DNA from: Barthelona sp. PCE
Lineage: Eukaryota; Metamonada: BaSk clade
Reading direction: 5' to 3'
Length of the DNA stretch: 64,000 nucleotides
Assembly: GCA_040285745.1 (NCBI GenBank)
Contig: JAUFOR010000004.1
Location: 248,001 to 312,000 of the forward strand
Part shown: piece after piece, positions 1 to 9,252 of the stretch
Numbering within the stretch: position 1 is the first letter of the stretch
Layout: every line of letters starts with the position of its first letter
The notes under the pieces: model-generated
What the model saw: the letters and a program-made list of their open reading frames with translations, nothing else
What the model was told of the DNA's origin: nothing
Databases searched by the model: none
Made by a program: the position numbers and the translations under genes

Positions 1-531
1 ATAGGCTGGATGCGCGATAACCTCTGTTTATTTGATTCGGTTAAGGATATTGAGCCACTAATTAACTCAGTCGAGTCCAACTCTGGCGTTGTCTTCATCC
101 CAGCACTGAATGGATTGCTCGCCCCTTACTGGTGTCCAACAGCTCGTGCTGAATTCGTTGGATTATCACAATACACAAAGAAAGCCCACCTTATACGCGC
201 AGTCATTGAGAGTATTGCGTTCCAGGTGTACGACGTTGTTAAAATTATGGAAGAGGAGAGCGGAAAGGTTGTTCGAATTATGAAGGTTGATGGTGGTGTC
301 ACAAACAGTACATTTATGTGTCAATTTCAGGCTGATCTGCTTAAAATTCAGCTCCAAAAGGCTTCAATGAAGGAGAGAACTGCGTTGGGTGCAGCTATTA
401 TGGCTGGAAAGTTTGTTGACTGCGAGATTCAGGAAGTTACAGGAATGATGACTGTCGAACCTTCTGAAATGGATGTTGGTCCCAAGATTAAGACTTGGAA
501 GTCCGCCATTAACCGTGCAATCGGAAATTAG
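1..531 (+). CDS. glpK: Glycerol kinase, C-terminal part (5' end outside window)
   Basis: Glycerol kinase phosphorylates glycerol to sn-glycerol-3-phosphate in the cytosol. The open frame runs in from base 1, so the N-terminal half lies upstream of the window. The visible part is the C-terminal FGGY lobe: 'FIPALNGLLAPYW', 'AFQVYDVV', the ATP-binding-type 'KVDGGVTNSTFM' and the closing 'ERTALGAAIMAGK'. Spacing matches the end of bacterial and eukaryotic glycerol kinases with no gap. The next gene starts 31 bp downstream on the same strand. Other FGGY sugar kinases are possible, but the 'LLAPYW' and 'DGGVTN' blocks fit glycerol kinase best. Confidence 0.9.
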   Translation: MGWMRDNLCLFDSVKDIEPLINSVESNSGVVFIPALNGLLAPYWCPTARAEFVGLSQYTKKAHLIRAVIESIAFQVYDVVKIMEEESGKVVRIMKVDGGVTNSTFMCQFQADLLKIQLQKASMKERTALGAAIMAGKFVDCEIQEVTGMMTVEPSEMDVGPKIKTWKSAINRAIGN

Positions 532-562
532 AGTGTAAAGTAGTAGTATTTGTGATTTCAGA

Positions 563-1549
563 ATGGAAATTTGCTCAGGGCTGTTAACTCGTTTTTCACC
601 CTTTCATGCAATGAATACCAAAGCATCACCAGTTGCGGTGAACCTTCATAGGGCGTCGGATTTGCAGAAAAGCATTGCATCGAGACATAATCAGATAAAC
701 AGCGTTTTAGAGAGATTATTCATGAAACACAACTTGTCTAGGCAGGGCAAAACGATGTCTGATGACTCCCTCAATATTAAACCATCCTTTGAAATTGACG
801 CCACACCTGATTTTGAATTTGATTTTGAGGTAGGCGAACAACATGGGCAGTCGCCCTCCTTAGATCTGGAAAATCCTGTACAAGAGCCATCCAAGAGCCC
901 AGAGCCTGTATTTGAAGATATTCCAAATATTAATCAGTTGGAGTTTGAACATGCGTTAAATGATTTTAAAAACCTGTATTTGATGTTTAAAAATCGTGTC
1001 TTGGGCGAAATGAAGAACATGTCAGAGCGTATAGAAGTTGTAGAACAAGTCAAACCTGTAGAAATTACACAACCACAAGAAGAGAATAATGATTTAATTT
1101 TAGAGAAAATCTCTTTATTGACACAAAGAATGGATAGCGTATCAGAATATGTAACACGGGAAGAGTTTAATGAACTAACAGACCGTGTTGAAATCGTTGA
1201 AGATAAAATGGAATCACTAGCAGCACGTTTAGAGAAATTATCAATACTTCCATTAAAACAGAGTATTGTTCCCCGGTCAGTAACCATGAGGGATTCATTT
1301 TTCACACCCAGGGACCGAAAGTTAGCCTTGCGTCCGGTTCCAATATTGATAGAAGAAGAAGAACAGAAAGAAGAAGAAGAGGAAGAAGGTTATGTAAGCA
1401 AGCGCTTCGAAGAGCTAAGGAGTTCCTTCGTAGAGATGGACAAGGATATAGACTTGACGTCCCCCCCAGAAGTTGATTTGTTTGATCAGGTATGGAATAG
1501 TGTTTATGAAAAAGCACAAGAAGAAGAAGAAAATCTACCTGAGCATTAA
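563..1549 (+). CDS. Acidic coiled-coil protein, unknown function
   Basis: This 328-residue protein belongs to no family I recognise. Residues about 1-75 are mixed and weakly basic. Residues 75-125 are rich in Asp, Glu, Phe and Pro. Residues 125-230 read as alpha-helical heptads and probably form a coiled coil ('LTDRVEIVEDKMESLAARL'). A Glu-rich run follows near residue 270. No signal peptide or membrane segment is visible. The ATG at 563 lies just after 'gatttcaga'; in-frame ATGs at 611 and 721 could be the true start, because the first 50 residues look unlike the rest. A cytoskeletal or scaffold role is only a guess from composition. Confidence 0.6.
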   Translation: MEICSGLLTRFSPFHAMNTKASPVAVNLHRASDLQKSIASRHNQINSVLERLFMKHNLSRQGKTMSDDSLNIKPSFEIDATPDFEFDFEVGEQHGQSPSLDLENPVQEPSKSPEPVFEDIPNINQLEFEHALNDFKNLYLMFKNRVLGEMKNMSERIEVVEQVKPVEITQPQEENNDLILEKISLLTQRMDSVSEYVTREEFNELTDRVEIVEDKMESLAARLEKLSILPLKQSIVPRSVTMRDSFFTPRDRKLALRPVPILIEEEEQKEEEEEEGYVSKRFEELRSSFVEMDKDIDLTSPPEVDLFDQVWNSVYEKAQEEEENLPEH

Positions 1550-1558
1550 GCACGCGAT

Positions 1559-1582
1559 CCCTCGAGGGAGCTCGCAGCTCCC
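1559..1582. repeat. Two overlapping, mutually exclusive inverted repeats
   Basis: A 10-base palindrome (CCCTCGAGGG, 1559-1568) shares its GGG arm with a perfect 7-bp stem, GGGAGCT-CGC-AGCTCCC (1566-1582). The GGG can pair with only one partner at a time. The element starts 9 bases after the stop codon of the upstream gene and is much more GC-rich than the surrounding AT-rich spacer. Its function is unknown. Confidence 0.6.
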
Positions 1583-1637
1583 GAACAAGTACCTAACTCC
1601 GAAGTAAATTTGCAACCTTCTACGATCAAAATGATGC

Positions 1638-1643
1638 AATAAA
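1638..1643 (+). terminator. Candidate poly(A) signal AATAAA
   Basis: AATAAA lies 88 bases after the stop of the acidic coiled-coil gene, in AT-rich spacer. Similar hexamers follow several other genes here, so use as a polyadenylation signal is plausible. Confidence 0.35.
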
Positions 1644-1797
1644 AGAGTTTTCATAAAAATTATTCAACATTGCAGAATCAAGGTTTCATTCAACTCAGGC
1701 AGAATACTGCCCATACAAATTCATTAACAGTAACTTCTGTATTTTAAAGATAGTTTGGAACTGTGTTTCTTCTTTCATCTCCTTTTCAATAATACGA

Positions 1798-3276
1798 ATG
1801 AAGCGAACCAAAAAAAAGAAGCAAATATCTCTCAGGACCAATCTCTCGGACACCCTTGAAGGGAATGTTAGTATCAGCACTCGTAAGCGAACTGTTGATA
1901 CTCGTTTTCACGTTTTACAGAATAGAAACCAACCGAAAAAGGCCTCAAATGGCCAGGAAGATATCTTTGGTCACTTTCAAACCACACAACATGACCAAAA
2001 ACCGAGTCAATCAATGCTGGTTTCCAACCACAGGAGAACTGACGTTATGACGAAGCCATTCAGGGAATTGTCGCACAGAGACATCACCAACCTCAAAGAA
2101 CGGTTCAAGATCATCTCTAATTGCACAGATGTTGGTGTTTTGCGTACTTGGTCAGATCTTGAGGTAGATAATCATATTATATCTGTTGTTAAGAGCCTGT
2201 TTCAGCACCCGTTCACTGTACAGCGACAGGCATTGCCTGTAATGCTAAACAAGAAGCACAATTTATTGTGTTATGCTCCTACAGGTCACGGCAAGTCCCT
2301 TTGCTTTCTGCTTCCTGCTTTGCAGCGATCAATGACGGGAAACGCACAGTTACACACCCTCATTGTGGTTCAGACACACGAACTGGCACAACAGTTGGTA
2401 CAGCACTACATTGATCTTTCTCCACGTAGAGCACCAGAGATAGCTTGTGTTATTGGAGGTGTTCAGAGAGAGGTGCAGGCCCGTGCCTTGGACAGTGCAC
2501 GTATCGTTGTGGGAACCCCAGGACGGCTTGTTGATTTCGTGCAAAATTTTTTGCTGGATCTCACACCTGTCTCTTGCTTTATAGTTGATGAGGCCGATAA
2601 GACGATAAGCGCGAATGAGGAGGACCTCACTTTTTTGATTGAAAAGCTGCAGAAGAACATTAAAATGGGATTCTTCTCAGCGACTTCAAACAGGGAAGAA
2701 TATGACCGAATTACTTCGATTTGTGAAAGTTATGATAGGCCACTGGCGATTGTTAGGGATGGAGATTTCGGTGTAGTGAGCACTGTAACTCAGGAAATTG
2801 TGATATCAAAAGATGCAAGTGAGAAGGAGATGCAGTTCATATCATTGGTGCAACGAATTGATCCTCCGTTTGTTGTTTTTTGCCGTACGCGCCGTATAAC
2901 CGAACGAATTGAGCTACTGTTGGAGCAAGTCAAGTCTCCATTAAAGTATAGCGTAATCCATGGTGGTCTATCGCAACTGCAGCGTGAAGGTGTTGTCGAG
3001 CGCTTTAAAATGGGAGCATATGACGGTCTCATAACTACTAATTTATTATCAAGAGGTATTGATATTCGTGGAATCATGACCGTTGTCAACTTCAACATGC
3101 CAGAGGACATTGAGACGTATATACATCGACTGGGCAGAACAGGCCGAGCAGGTGAACAAGGTGCATCAGTGTCGTTCGTCAGCAAAGATGATAAGACCAT
3201 TATACCAGAGTTGATGACCGAGCTAAAGAAGAGACGCCAGTTCTCGGTGGTATCCCGACTGCGCTCTCTATTGTGA
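1798..3276 (+). CDS. DEAD-box RNA helicase, DDX52/Rok1-like
   Basis: This is an ATP-dependent RNA helicase of 492 residues with the full motif set: 'APTGHGKS' (motif I, about 160-167), 'THELAQQ' (Ia), 'GTPGRLVDF' (Ib), 'VDEAD' (II, about 263-267), 'FSAT' (III, near 294), 'SRGID' (V) and 'HRLGRTGR' (VI, near 442). The stretch before the Q-motif, 'RFKIISNCTDVGVLRTWSDL', resembles the 'RxKxxIxxxGTDxPxPxxxFxxL' element of Rok1/DDX52, which acts in 18S rRNA processing. 'DPPFVVFCRT' also fits DDX52. Family membership is certain; the subfamily is an inference. The N-terminus is basic, as in many nucleolar helicases. The stop is 2 bp from the stop of the convergent RecQ gene. Confidence 0.93.
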   Translation: MKRTKKKKQISLRTNLSDTLEGNVSISTRKRTVDTRFHVLQNRNQPKKASNGQEDIFGHFQTTQHDQKPSQSMLVSNHRRTDVMTKPFRELSHRDITNLKERFKIISNCTDVGVLRTWSDLEVDNHIISVVKSLFQHPFTVQRQALPVMLNKKHNLLCYAPTGHGKSLCFLLPALQRSMTGNAQLHTLIVVQTHELAQQLVQHYIDLSPRRAPEIACVIGGVQREVQARALDSARIVVGTPGRLVDFVQNFLLDLTPVSCFIVDEADKTISANEEDLTFLIEKLQKNIKMGFFSATSNREEYDRITSICESYDRPLAIVRDGDFGVVSTVTQEIVISKDASEKEMQFISLVQRIDPPFVVFCRTRRITERIELLLEQVKSPLKYSVIHGGLSQLQREGVVERFKMGAYDGLITTNLLSRGIDIRGIMTVVNFNMPEDIETYIHRLGRTGRAGEQGASVSFVSKDDKTIIPELMTELKKRRQFSVVSRLRSLL

Positions 3277-3278
3277 GA

Positions 3279-5246
3279 TTAGTGCATGTTCTGCGTCTTT
3301 GTCTTCTCCAAAAATTGAGAAAGTGAAGTTTTCATCTCGGCTCCTTCATTGAATGAAACGGTTGACCCAATCGACTTGCGAAGAACACGCATTGTGCGGT
3401 GGTACTGTTTTCGAGATACCCTCATATGAATGTAGCCCTCGAAAGCTCCGATCATTTCAAGACAGTCAGTCAGTTCTTCAGGTGGACTTTGGAAATTCCC
3501 AGAATCACGAAATCCAACCAAGAAAGGCTGCATGACCCCCCACAGCGTATCGTGTCTTGTTTGGGGTGTTATCCCTGTCTTGCCTGTAACAGAGGCATGG
3601 GTCATGAATGGCGCTGCTTTTCCCTTTGGTTTGTTCTTCAAAATGCGTTGCGTGTTGGCCTCTTCTTCCGCTTTGATCTCGTCAAGGATCTTCTGTTCTT
3701 GCGCTGAGAGCGTGGTCTCGCTGTATTCACCCTTATTAATACGTGCACGCACCTGTTCATCAGTTTCTTCCTTTCCGTAATCGCACATCTCATACAACTC
3801 ATCTTTACCATGATCGACTGCTTGGATTTTCATCTTTCGCGCAGTGTTCGCGTAGCTGCTCTTGTTCTTCCTGGGCTTCTTCTGGAACGCCTCATATGCC
3901 TTGTGTAAATCTTCTTCAAACTGTCCAGTATCACAACAGTATGAGCATTTTGGCGAATTTCGTTTTCGACAACTATTCTTCGCTGCAGTCGTCATTGAAA
4001 ATTCGCCAGTATAGTGATTAAGTATCTTTGCACGTAGACATCCAGGTTCAATACAATATTCAAACATTTTCTGTAATACATCTTGTCTGTGCTCAAAGTA
4101 CTTATTAACAGAATCTGAGGAAGATGTTTTTTTTGATAATTGATTTTGGTGATTCATCTGTAACAAATATTTGTAGCTGTTGATGATTCTAAATTCGAAA
4201 TATACCAAACTCTCACATATCTCATTCAAGTCTCGTCTACCTGCACGTCCACTCTCTTGATAAAGGTTATCAAGAGTTTTGGGCAGGTCGTAGTGGACAA
4301 CATATGAAATAGGTAAATCAACACCCATACCGAAAGCGACTGTCGCTACAACAACATCAACCTGATCTTTTTCGAATTTTTCAAAAACAAGCTCCTTTTC
4401 AGATTTTTTCATACGCCCGTGGAACGTCGCAGCACGCACACCGTTCTGCCTTAATAACCCATTGACATTGTTACATGTCTCAATCATGTGGCAATAGATG
4501 ATACCCCGCTTGTGCTTACGCGCTTTGTCCTCAACGTACATGTTGAGATGGTCGAACTTTGACGCCAAACGATCAGCAAAGACAACGTTATAAGATAGAT
4601 TGGCCTTGTTAAAATCGGAAACAAATACCTTTGGATTCTTCAAACGTAGAACATCACTTATATCTTGTCTGATTGCACGAGGTGCAGTTGCTGTCAGCGC
4701 AACGATGGGTAGCGTGGGGAAATCTGTTCTAAGCCTTCCTAGTTTACGATACGACGGTCGAAAATCATGGCCCCATTCTGACAAACAGTGCGCTTCATCA
4801 ACAGCAATGAACGCAAGCTTCCTGTTGGTGTACAGGCGCTCCAACACCGCTTTCAAACTCTTATTATAATCAAGCGCCTCGGGAGTGACATAAAGAAGAC
4901 GTGATGAGAATATGGTGTTTCCGTTCGCGTGGCCACTCATGGTGTCCAGAAGTGACGCCTTCTGAGCAACTGTGAGGTCTGAATTGAAGAGTGTTGCTTC
5001 AATTCCGAATCTTTTTCTGAGCAGGGTTACCTGATCGAACATAAGCGCCTTTAATGGAGATACAATAATCGCTATGCGGTCCATATGTAGAGCGCTAAAC
5101 TGGTACAACAATGACTTTCCAAAACCCGTGCTTTGAACAACAAGAACATCGTGCCCTCCCAATATGTCCATTATAATAGGAAGTTGACCTTCCCTGAAGG
5201 AGGGAAAGTTAAAGTGTCGCATGAGACTAGCATTTAAATCTTCCAT
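3279..5246 (-). CDS. RecQ-family DNA helicase
   Basis: This 3'-5' DNA helicase acts in recombination and repair. From the start chosen at 5246 it has 655 residues. Visible motifs are the RecQ motif 0 'FREGQLPII', Walker A 'STGFGKSLLYQ' (near 40), 'DEAHCLSEWGHDFRPSY' (near 150), 'ALTATAP', and 'GVDLPISYVVHYDLP' followed by 'YQESGRAGRRD'. After the helicase core, a Cys cluster ('YCIEPGCLRAKIL' then 'CRKRNSPKCSYC') matches the RecQ zinc-binding subdomain. I see no HRDC or exonuclease domain, so it resembles short RECQ1/RECQ5-type proteins. An upstream in-frame ATG at 5297 adds 17 residues unlike RecQ and would put the 5' leader inside the divergent gene, so the internal ATG is preferred. Confidence 0.93.
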   Translation of the reverse strand: MEDLNASLMRHFNFPSFREGQLPIIMDILGGHDVLVVQSTGFGKSLLYQFSALHMDRIAIIVSPLKALMFDQVTLLRKRFGIEATLFNSDLTVAQKASLLDTMSGHANGNTIFSSRLLYVTPEALDYNKSLKAVLERLYTNRKLAFIAVDEAHCLSEWGHDFRPSYRKLGRLRTDFPTLPIVALTATAPRAIRQDISDVLRLKNPKVFVSDFNKANLSYNVVFADRLASKFDHLNMYVEDKARKHKRGIIYCHMIETCNNVNGLLRQNGVRAATFHGRMKKSEKELVFEKFEKDQVDVVVATVAFGMGVDLPISYVVHYDLPKTLDNLYQESGRAGRRDLNEICESLVYFEFRIINSYKYLLQMNHQNQLSKKTSSSDSVNKYFEHRQDVLQKMFEYCIEPGCLRAKILNHYTGEFSMTTAAKNSCRKRNSPKCSYCCDTGQFEEDLHKAYEAFQKKPRKNKSSYANTARKMKIQAVDHGKDELYEMCDYGKEETDEQVRARINKGEYSETTLSAQEQKILDEIKAEEEANTQRILKNKPKGKAAPFMTHASVTGKTGITPQTRHDTLWGVMQPFLVGFRDSGNFQSPPEELTDCLEMIGAFEGYIHMRVSRKQYHRTMRVLRKSIGSTVSFNEGAEMKTSLSQFLEKTKTQNMH

Positions 5247-5300
5247 AATTAAAAGAATGTAGAGGGGAAGAAGGTTGCTTTTTCTTTTGCAAGTCATTTC
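5247..5300. promoter_or_regulatory. 54-bp divergent intergenic region
   Basis: This is the only DNA between the chosen RecQ start and the divergent gene at 5301. Any core promoters for both genes must fit here or extend into coding sequence. The right edge reads 'gcaagtcatttcatg', with TCA trinucleotides close to the start codon. Similar TCA-containing edges occur at 7711, 19279, 37423 and 42586, recalling the initiator element of trichomonad genes. This is pattern reading only. Confidence 0.35.
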
Positions 5301-6872
5301 ATGCCATTTCCAGCATACACAGTCAGAAAGACCGATTCAGGCAACGTTGTTTACGGTAGTTTATCATTTTCTAGTTTTTTTGTGGGTGGTTCGACAAAGC
5401 ATGCTTTAGTTCCTACTGTTGAGTTTTTTCGCGTTGGTAACGAAGAGTTTGTCACGGCCGTAGCCAAGCCATTCTGCTTGGTTACGCGAAATATTAACGC
5501 GGGCAGGAATGTTTATCATTTGCGATTTTACGAGTTTGGAGCAAACTGCCCCACTTTATCACAGCAACTGAGTGTCGAATGTGAGGCATTTGATTGTGTG
5601 ACGGTGGTAGATGGATGCGTTTTGGGATATTCGAGTGTTAGAAACACACTGGTGCACATGAAGTCAGAAACACCAGTTGAAACTAGCATGGGATCACTTA
5701 AGGTGATTACAATGGTGGGACCAAGGCTTTTATGTATGGAAAATGACGTATTGGTATCATGTCATCTTGTTGACGATGAGATCATTCAAGATTTTACAGT
5801 TGATGGATGTGCTGAAGTCACAGAGGTATGTCCCGGTATCATCACATACGAATTGGGAGCTGATGTGATCGTTCGCACTGTCGACGGTCGTCACTGTACT
5901 CAGAAAAGTCATGAACAATGGTGGACGTTGGCCTTAATGTGTCTCAATGATGCGTTTCAGCCTTTTTTCGGCGAGGGAGATGTCATCATTTCTACCCTCG
6001 ACGGCATCCTCACGATGCAAGAAAGGAAACCAGTGCGTAGTAGGTTCAAACATTTTAATGTTTTTACGCTTTCAGACGGTATTTTTCCCTATGTAGACCT
6101 AGATAACAATGAGTTGGTCTTTGGGGACGCACGGTTTGAGGTATCGTTTTCTTTCAATCGTTGTGAGCTGGTCGATGGCGCATTCATTGCATTTTGTCCC
6201 GATTCGGTTGTAGTTTACGAGCGTAGCGGTGACATGCGCGTGTTGGGGGATGATGCCACGGTCTCCATATCATCGTGCTTCACCCATGTATCTGTTCTGT
6301 CGATAAATGGTGATCTTCGAGTATACTCCGACGACGATCGTATCCCCATTCCAGTTTTCTTCTCTAAAGGAGTGTCAGAGGGTCCGTATTTCGTCATAGA
6401 CAGAGAGGATGGACTGGTTACCACAAAAGGTCAAATGCGTAATATTCAAACGAATGCAAAGCATCATACCGTCGTGGGAGATCTTTTGTATTTATTCTCG
6501 CCTTCGTTGATTCAGTGCATTAGCCCAGGGAACATGACGTTCAATTATGAAGAATATACGTTGGATATGACGATTGATCCAACCACGATTCAGGCTTTTT
6601 ATCATCTGTGGAGTAAGTTATTTGTGATCCAGTGCGAATCTGAGATCCACCTCATCGACCTGCTTTCAAAGGAGATTGTAGTGATCGATTTGAGCTGTGA
6701 GTACACACTCTACAAGGTGATGAACCGTGATTCTGAGGTGAACCAACTTGAATTGATTGTACTGAACATGAATGATATGCTTTTCTATGATTTTACTGTG
6801 AAATTTGGAGAAAATAGTTATACATATGAAGAACACAAACCTGTATATGATTTTTTTAAGAAAACATTTTAG
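5301..6872 (+). CDS. Beta-rich orphan protein, propeller-like
   Basis: I do not recognise this 523-residue protein. It is built almost wholly of short hydrophobic beta-strand-like stretches alternating with turns, with a rough 40-50 residue rhythm, as in beta-propellers. No WD or kelch signature is conserved. No signal peptide, membrane segment or coiled coil is visible. It contains many Cys (for example 'FDCVTVVDGCVLG') without a zinc-finger pattern. Its stop codon TAG (6870-6872) overlaps the stop of the convergent CYTH gene. The start directly follows the 54-bp divergent spacer shared with RecQ. A propeller scaffold is my best guess. Confidence 0.6.
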   Translation: MPFPAYTVRKTDSGNVVYGSLSFSSFFVGGSTKHALVPTVEFFRVGNEEFVTAVAKPFCLVTRNINAGRNVYHLRFYEFGANCPTLSQQLSVECEAFDCVTVVDGCVLGYSSVRNTLVHMKSETPVETSMGSLKVITMVGPRLLCMENDVLVSCHLVDDEIIQDFTVDGCAEVTEVCPGIITYELGADVIVRTVDGRHCTQKSHEQWWTLALMCLNDAFQPFFGEGDVIISTLDGILTMQERKPVRSRFKHFNVFTLSDGIFPYVDLDNNELVFGDARFEVSFSFNRCELVDGAFIAFCPDSVVVYERSGDMRVLGDDATVSISSCFTHVSVLSINGDLRVYSDDDRIPIPVFFSKGVSEGPYFVIDREDGLVTTKGQMRNIQTNAKHHTVVGDLLYLFSPSLIQCISPGNMTFNYEEYTLDMTIDPTTIQAFYHLWSKLFVIQCESEIHLIDLLSKEIVVIDLSCEYTLYKVMNRDSEVNQLELIVLNMNDMLFYDFTVKFGENSYTYEEHKPVYDFFKKTF

Positions 6873-7567
6873 TTACGCTTGTTTCTTTTCTTCTTCTTGT
6901 TTTTAAGTCCGAGAATCGACCACAGGCGGCCAGATTTGCTAGTAGTAGCTGGTTCATATTCGATATCATGAGAATCCAAAAACTCCTTGATTGCCATACT
7001 TTCCTCGCTTGCATCTTCCGCTGAGAACTCAACCTCTAGCTCATATCGGCGCTCTCCATTGGGAAAAACACTCTCATCAAGCTCAAACACAAGGTGCGGA
7101 AAATGGGGAATTTTAAAACATTTCCTTGTGTTTTCAAAGTCTGCCAACTGAACAAACTCCGCGAAGGGTACGTGCTCCGCAAGTGTTTTAATCTTTTCAA
7201 TTGGTGGTATATCAAGGGTTTCGAAATTGGCTGGATTCTCAATCATCATTTTAGCTAAACTAGGGTCGATATGGGTCTCTATTTCCTCAACTGAATGTAC
7301 ATCCTGGTGCCATTTACCTTTGCTTTTTACGCAAACTATTGCATCAGTGTAAAGGTATTCTTCTTCTTTTTCTCCAAAAATTTCATCAGGATGAAGGTCT
7401 TGGACCATTCTCAATCTGAGACGTGACTTTGAAGCCCTTAAAAATTGTGTTTCATTATCAAAAAATAAGTTGTGATAAAATGAATTTGAAGTCTGAAACT
7501 CCCTGAACAAAGTTCTAAACTTGTAGTGGCTGTCGTATGAAAGGATTAATTTAAGCTCAACTTCCAT
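6869..7567 (-). CDS. CYTH-domain (triphosphate tunnel) protein
   Basis: The N-terminus 'MEVELKLIL' carries the ExExK metal-binding signature of the CYTH / triphosphate tunnel superfamily, followed by basic strand residues 'SRLRLRM' and later acidic strands 'YELEVEFSAED'. Such enzymes bind triphosphate-containing substrates in a beta-barrel tunnel. Known activities include tripolyphosphatase, thiamine triphosphatase and adenylate cyclase; the substrate here cannot be told. The length of 232 residues is normal for the family. The last 15 residues are strongly Lys/Arg-rich, an odd basic tail that might bind nucleic acid or direct localisation. Its stop (TAA, 6869-6871 on the minus strand) overlaps the convergent gene's stop. 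The start is 143 bp from the divergent SAS-6 gene. Confidence 0.8.
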   Translation of the reverse strand: MEVELKLILSYDSHYKFRTLFREFQTSNSFYHNLFFDNETQFLRASKSRLRLRMVQDLHPDEIFGEKEEEYLYTDAIVCVKSKGKWHQDVHSVEEIETHIDPSLAKMMIENPANFETLDIPPIEKIKTLAEHVPFAEFVQLADFENTRKCFKIPHFPHLVFELDESVFPNGERRYELEVEFSAEDASEESMAIKEFLDSHDIEYEPATTSKSGRLWSILGLKNKKKKRNKRN

Positions 7568-7710
7568 TTGTAAAGGTATTAAAAAGCAAAACGTTAGAAA
7601 ATGTTTGTGTTTAAGCTTATTTATGACAGATCTGGCACAAAGTGATACCTAACACCCTTTTTTAGGTAAAATAATTATAGTACGAGCGTTTTCCAATATT
7701 TCACCATTTC

Positions 7711-9252
7711 ATGGAACAGTCTTGGAGTGCGCACTGTCCAGTGTCGATCAAAACGTTCGACTCTGTACCGGAAACGGTTGCGCCGAGCGTTTTTCCAACA
7801 TATTTAACAGATAAAATGGATTTGCATATGTCTATTGAGGTAGCACCTATGAAAGATCATTGGCGAGTCGAGGTCACACATCGCAACCGCTTTGACTTAT
7901 ACTTTTACCGTAACATTGATGCTACCATATTTGAGAATGACATTCGCAAGCCTAATGGTTTGCAAAGGGATTATAGTGGCTTTTTGGACGTTCTCAAGAA
8001 CTATTTGCAGCTGGTTGTTAACGATAATGAGCGTTTTAAGATATTATTGTTATGTGACAAGGCTATTGTCCATGAACCCACTGTTGTTAAGTTTTTATTG
8101 CTTGAAAACGATGGATTCAGCATTACATGCAAGTTTTCGTTTGATCTATTGCAGTCAAACTATAAAGAACATTTTTCCTATCATCTTCAGTTATTGGAAG
8201 CCTACGATTCTCTGACTGACAAACAGCGGCGTATTATATCGAACAACGAGCAGACCATAAAGAGCATGTCTGATGAACTGAGCGAGTTTAATGTGCGGTA
8301 TTCGGAGCAGGATACGATAAATACAAAGAGCATGAAAGATTTCGAAGCGGTTTGCACCAAGAAACTCAATGAGCAATTTGAGGCTTTAGACGCTGTTGTG
8401 TCTCAGAAGCAGGACCTTGAGAGGCAGGTTGACCAGCTAAAAGGGGAGCTTAGTGAGTTTATTAGGCGGAATAGTGTATTTGCAAAGGAGAAAAAAGATT
8501 TGTTGGTGAAGGTTGATGATTGTAATCGATTGAATGAGGAAGAGAAAACAAAGAATAAGGGCCTACGGGACAGGATAACGGAGTTGGAGAATGTCGTGAC
8601 CCAGAGCAAAAAAGAGTACGATGGTATTTTCCTTGATAAGACTACCCTTGAAGCTCAGCTAAATGAGAAGAAATTAATTATAGGGGAGTTACAGTTCCAA
8701 CGTGAGCACTCAGAGACACACGCGAATGATTTGAAAGTCAGTTTGAGAAGTCGTGAGGATTCGGAGATTTCTCTCAGGCAACAGATTGAAAAGCTCACTC
8801 AGCAGCTTGCTGAGGTCCAAAGTGAGGCCAAACAGATGAAGAGCACAACAAGGAAGCTGCAACGGAAGGAGAAGGCAATGGACGAAGCCCTCCGGTTGAA
8901 GCGTTCAGTGCAGGAGAAGCAAGAGGCGATTATAAATCAGTTAAAGGCTGAGTGTGGCGCACTGGGCACCACAAACGAAGAGCTGCGCGTAGTGATCGAG
9001 GGACAGGAGGCCGCATCACTGCAGAAGGATATGAAATTGAGTGAAAAAGATGCTTTGTTGGAACACTACGCTGAGCGCATTAATATTATCACGAAAGATC
9101 AGATATCGGCTACTCCACAGCGGGGGCTTCCGAACCCTTCACCTCCTTCACCTTCCAACGCATTTACTATGACTGGTGGGATCGATCTTCCAAGTTTATC
9201 AATGTATGAAGCATCCGTGAAAGGGGAAAAACCATCATTGTCTTATTTTTGA
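7711..9252 (+). CDS. SAS-6-like centriole cartwheel protein
   Basis: SAS-6 forms the ninefold cartwheel that starts basal-body assembly. This 513-residue protein has the expected plan. A globular head of about residues 35-160 contains 'DLYFYRNIDATIF', a 'YSGFLDVLKNYLQL' block and 'VKFLLLENDGF' near its end, which correspond to strands of the SAS-6 N-terminal domain and the following PISA-type motif. An almost uninterrupted coiled coil (about 165-450) and a Pro/Ser-rich tail follow. The head is divergent, so a related XLF/XRCC4-superfamily protein is possible, but the order and length fit SAS-6. The divergent CYTH gene is 143 bp away. The axonemal and MTOC genes elsewhere in the window support the call. 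Confidence 0.75.
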   Translation: MEQSWSAHCPVSIKTFDSVPETVAPSVFPTYLTDKMDLHMSIEVAPMKDHWRVEVTHRNRFDLYFYRNIDATIFENDIRKPNGLQRDYSGFLDVLKNYLQLVVNDNERFKILLLCDKAIVHEPTVVKFLLLENDGFSITCKFSFDLLQSNYKEHFSYHLQLLEAYDSLTDKQRRIISNNEQTIKSMSDELSEFNVRYSEQDTINTKSMKDFEAVCTKKLNEQFEALDAVVSQKQDLERQVDQLKGELSEFIRRNSVFAKEKKDLLVKVDDCNRLNEEEKTKNKGLRDRITELENVVTQSKKEYDGIFLDKTTLEAQLNEKKLIIGELQFQREHSETHANDLKVSLRSREDSEISLRQQIEKLTQQLAEVQSEAKQMKSTTRKLQRKEKAMDEALRLKRSVQEKQEAIINQLKAECGALGTTNEELRVVIEGQEAASLQKDMKLSEKDALLEHYAERINIITKDQISATPQRGLPNPSPPSPSNAFTMTGGIDLPSLSMYEASVKGEKPSLSYF

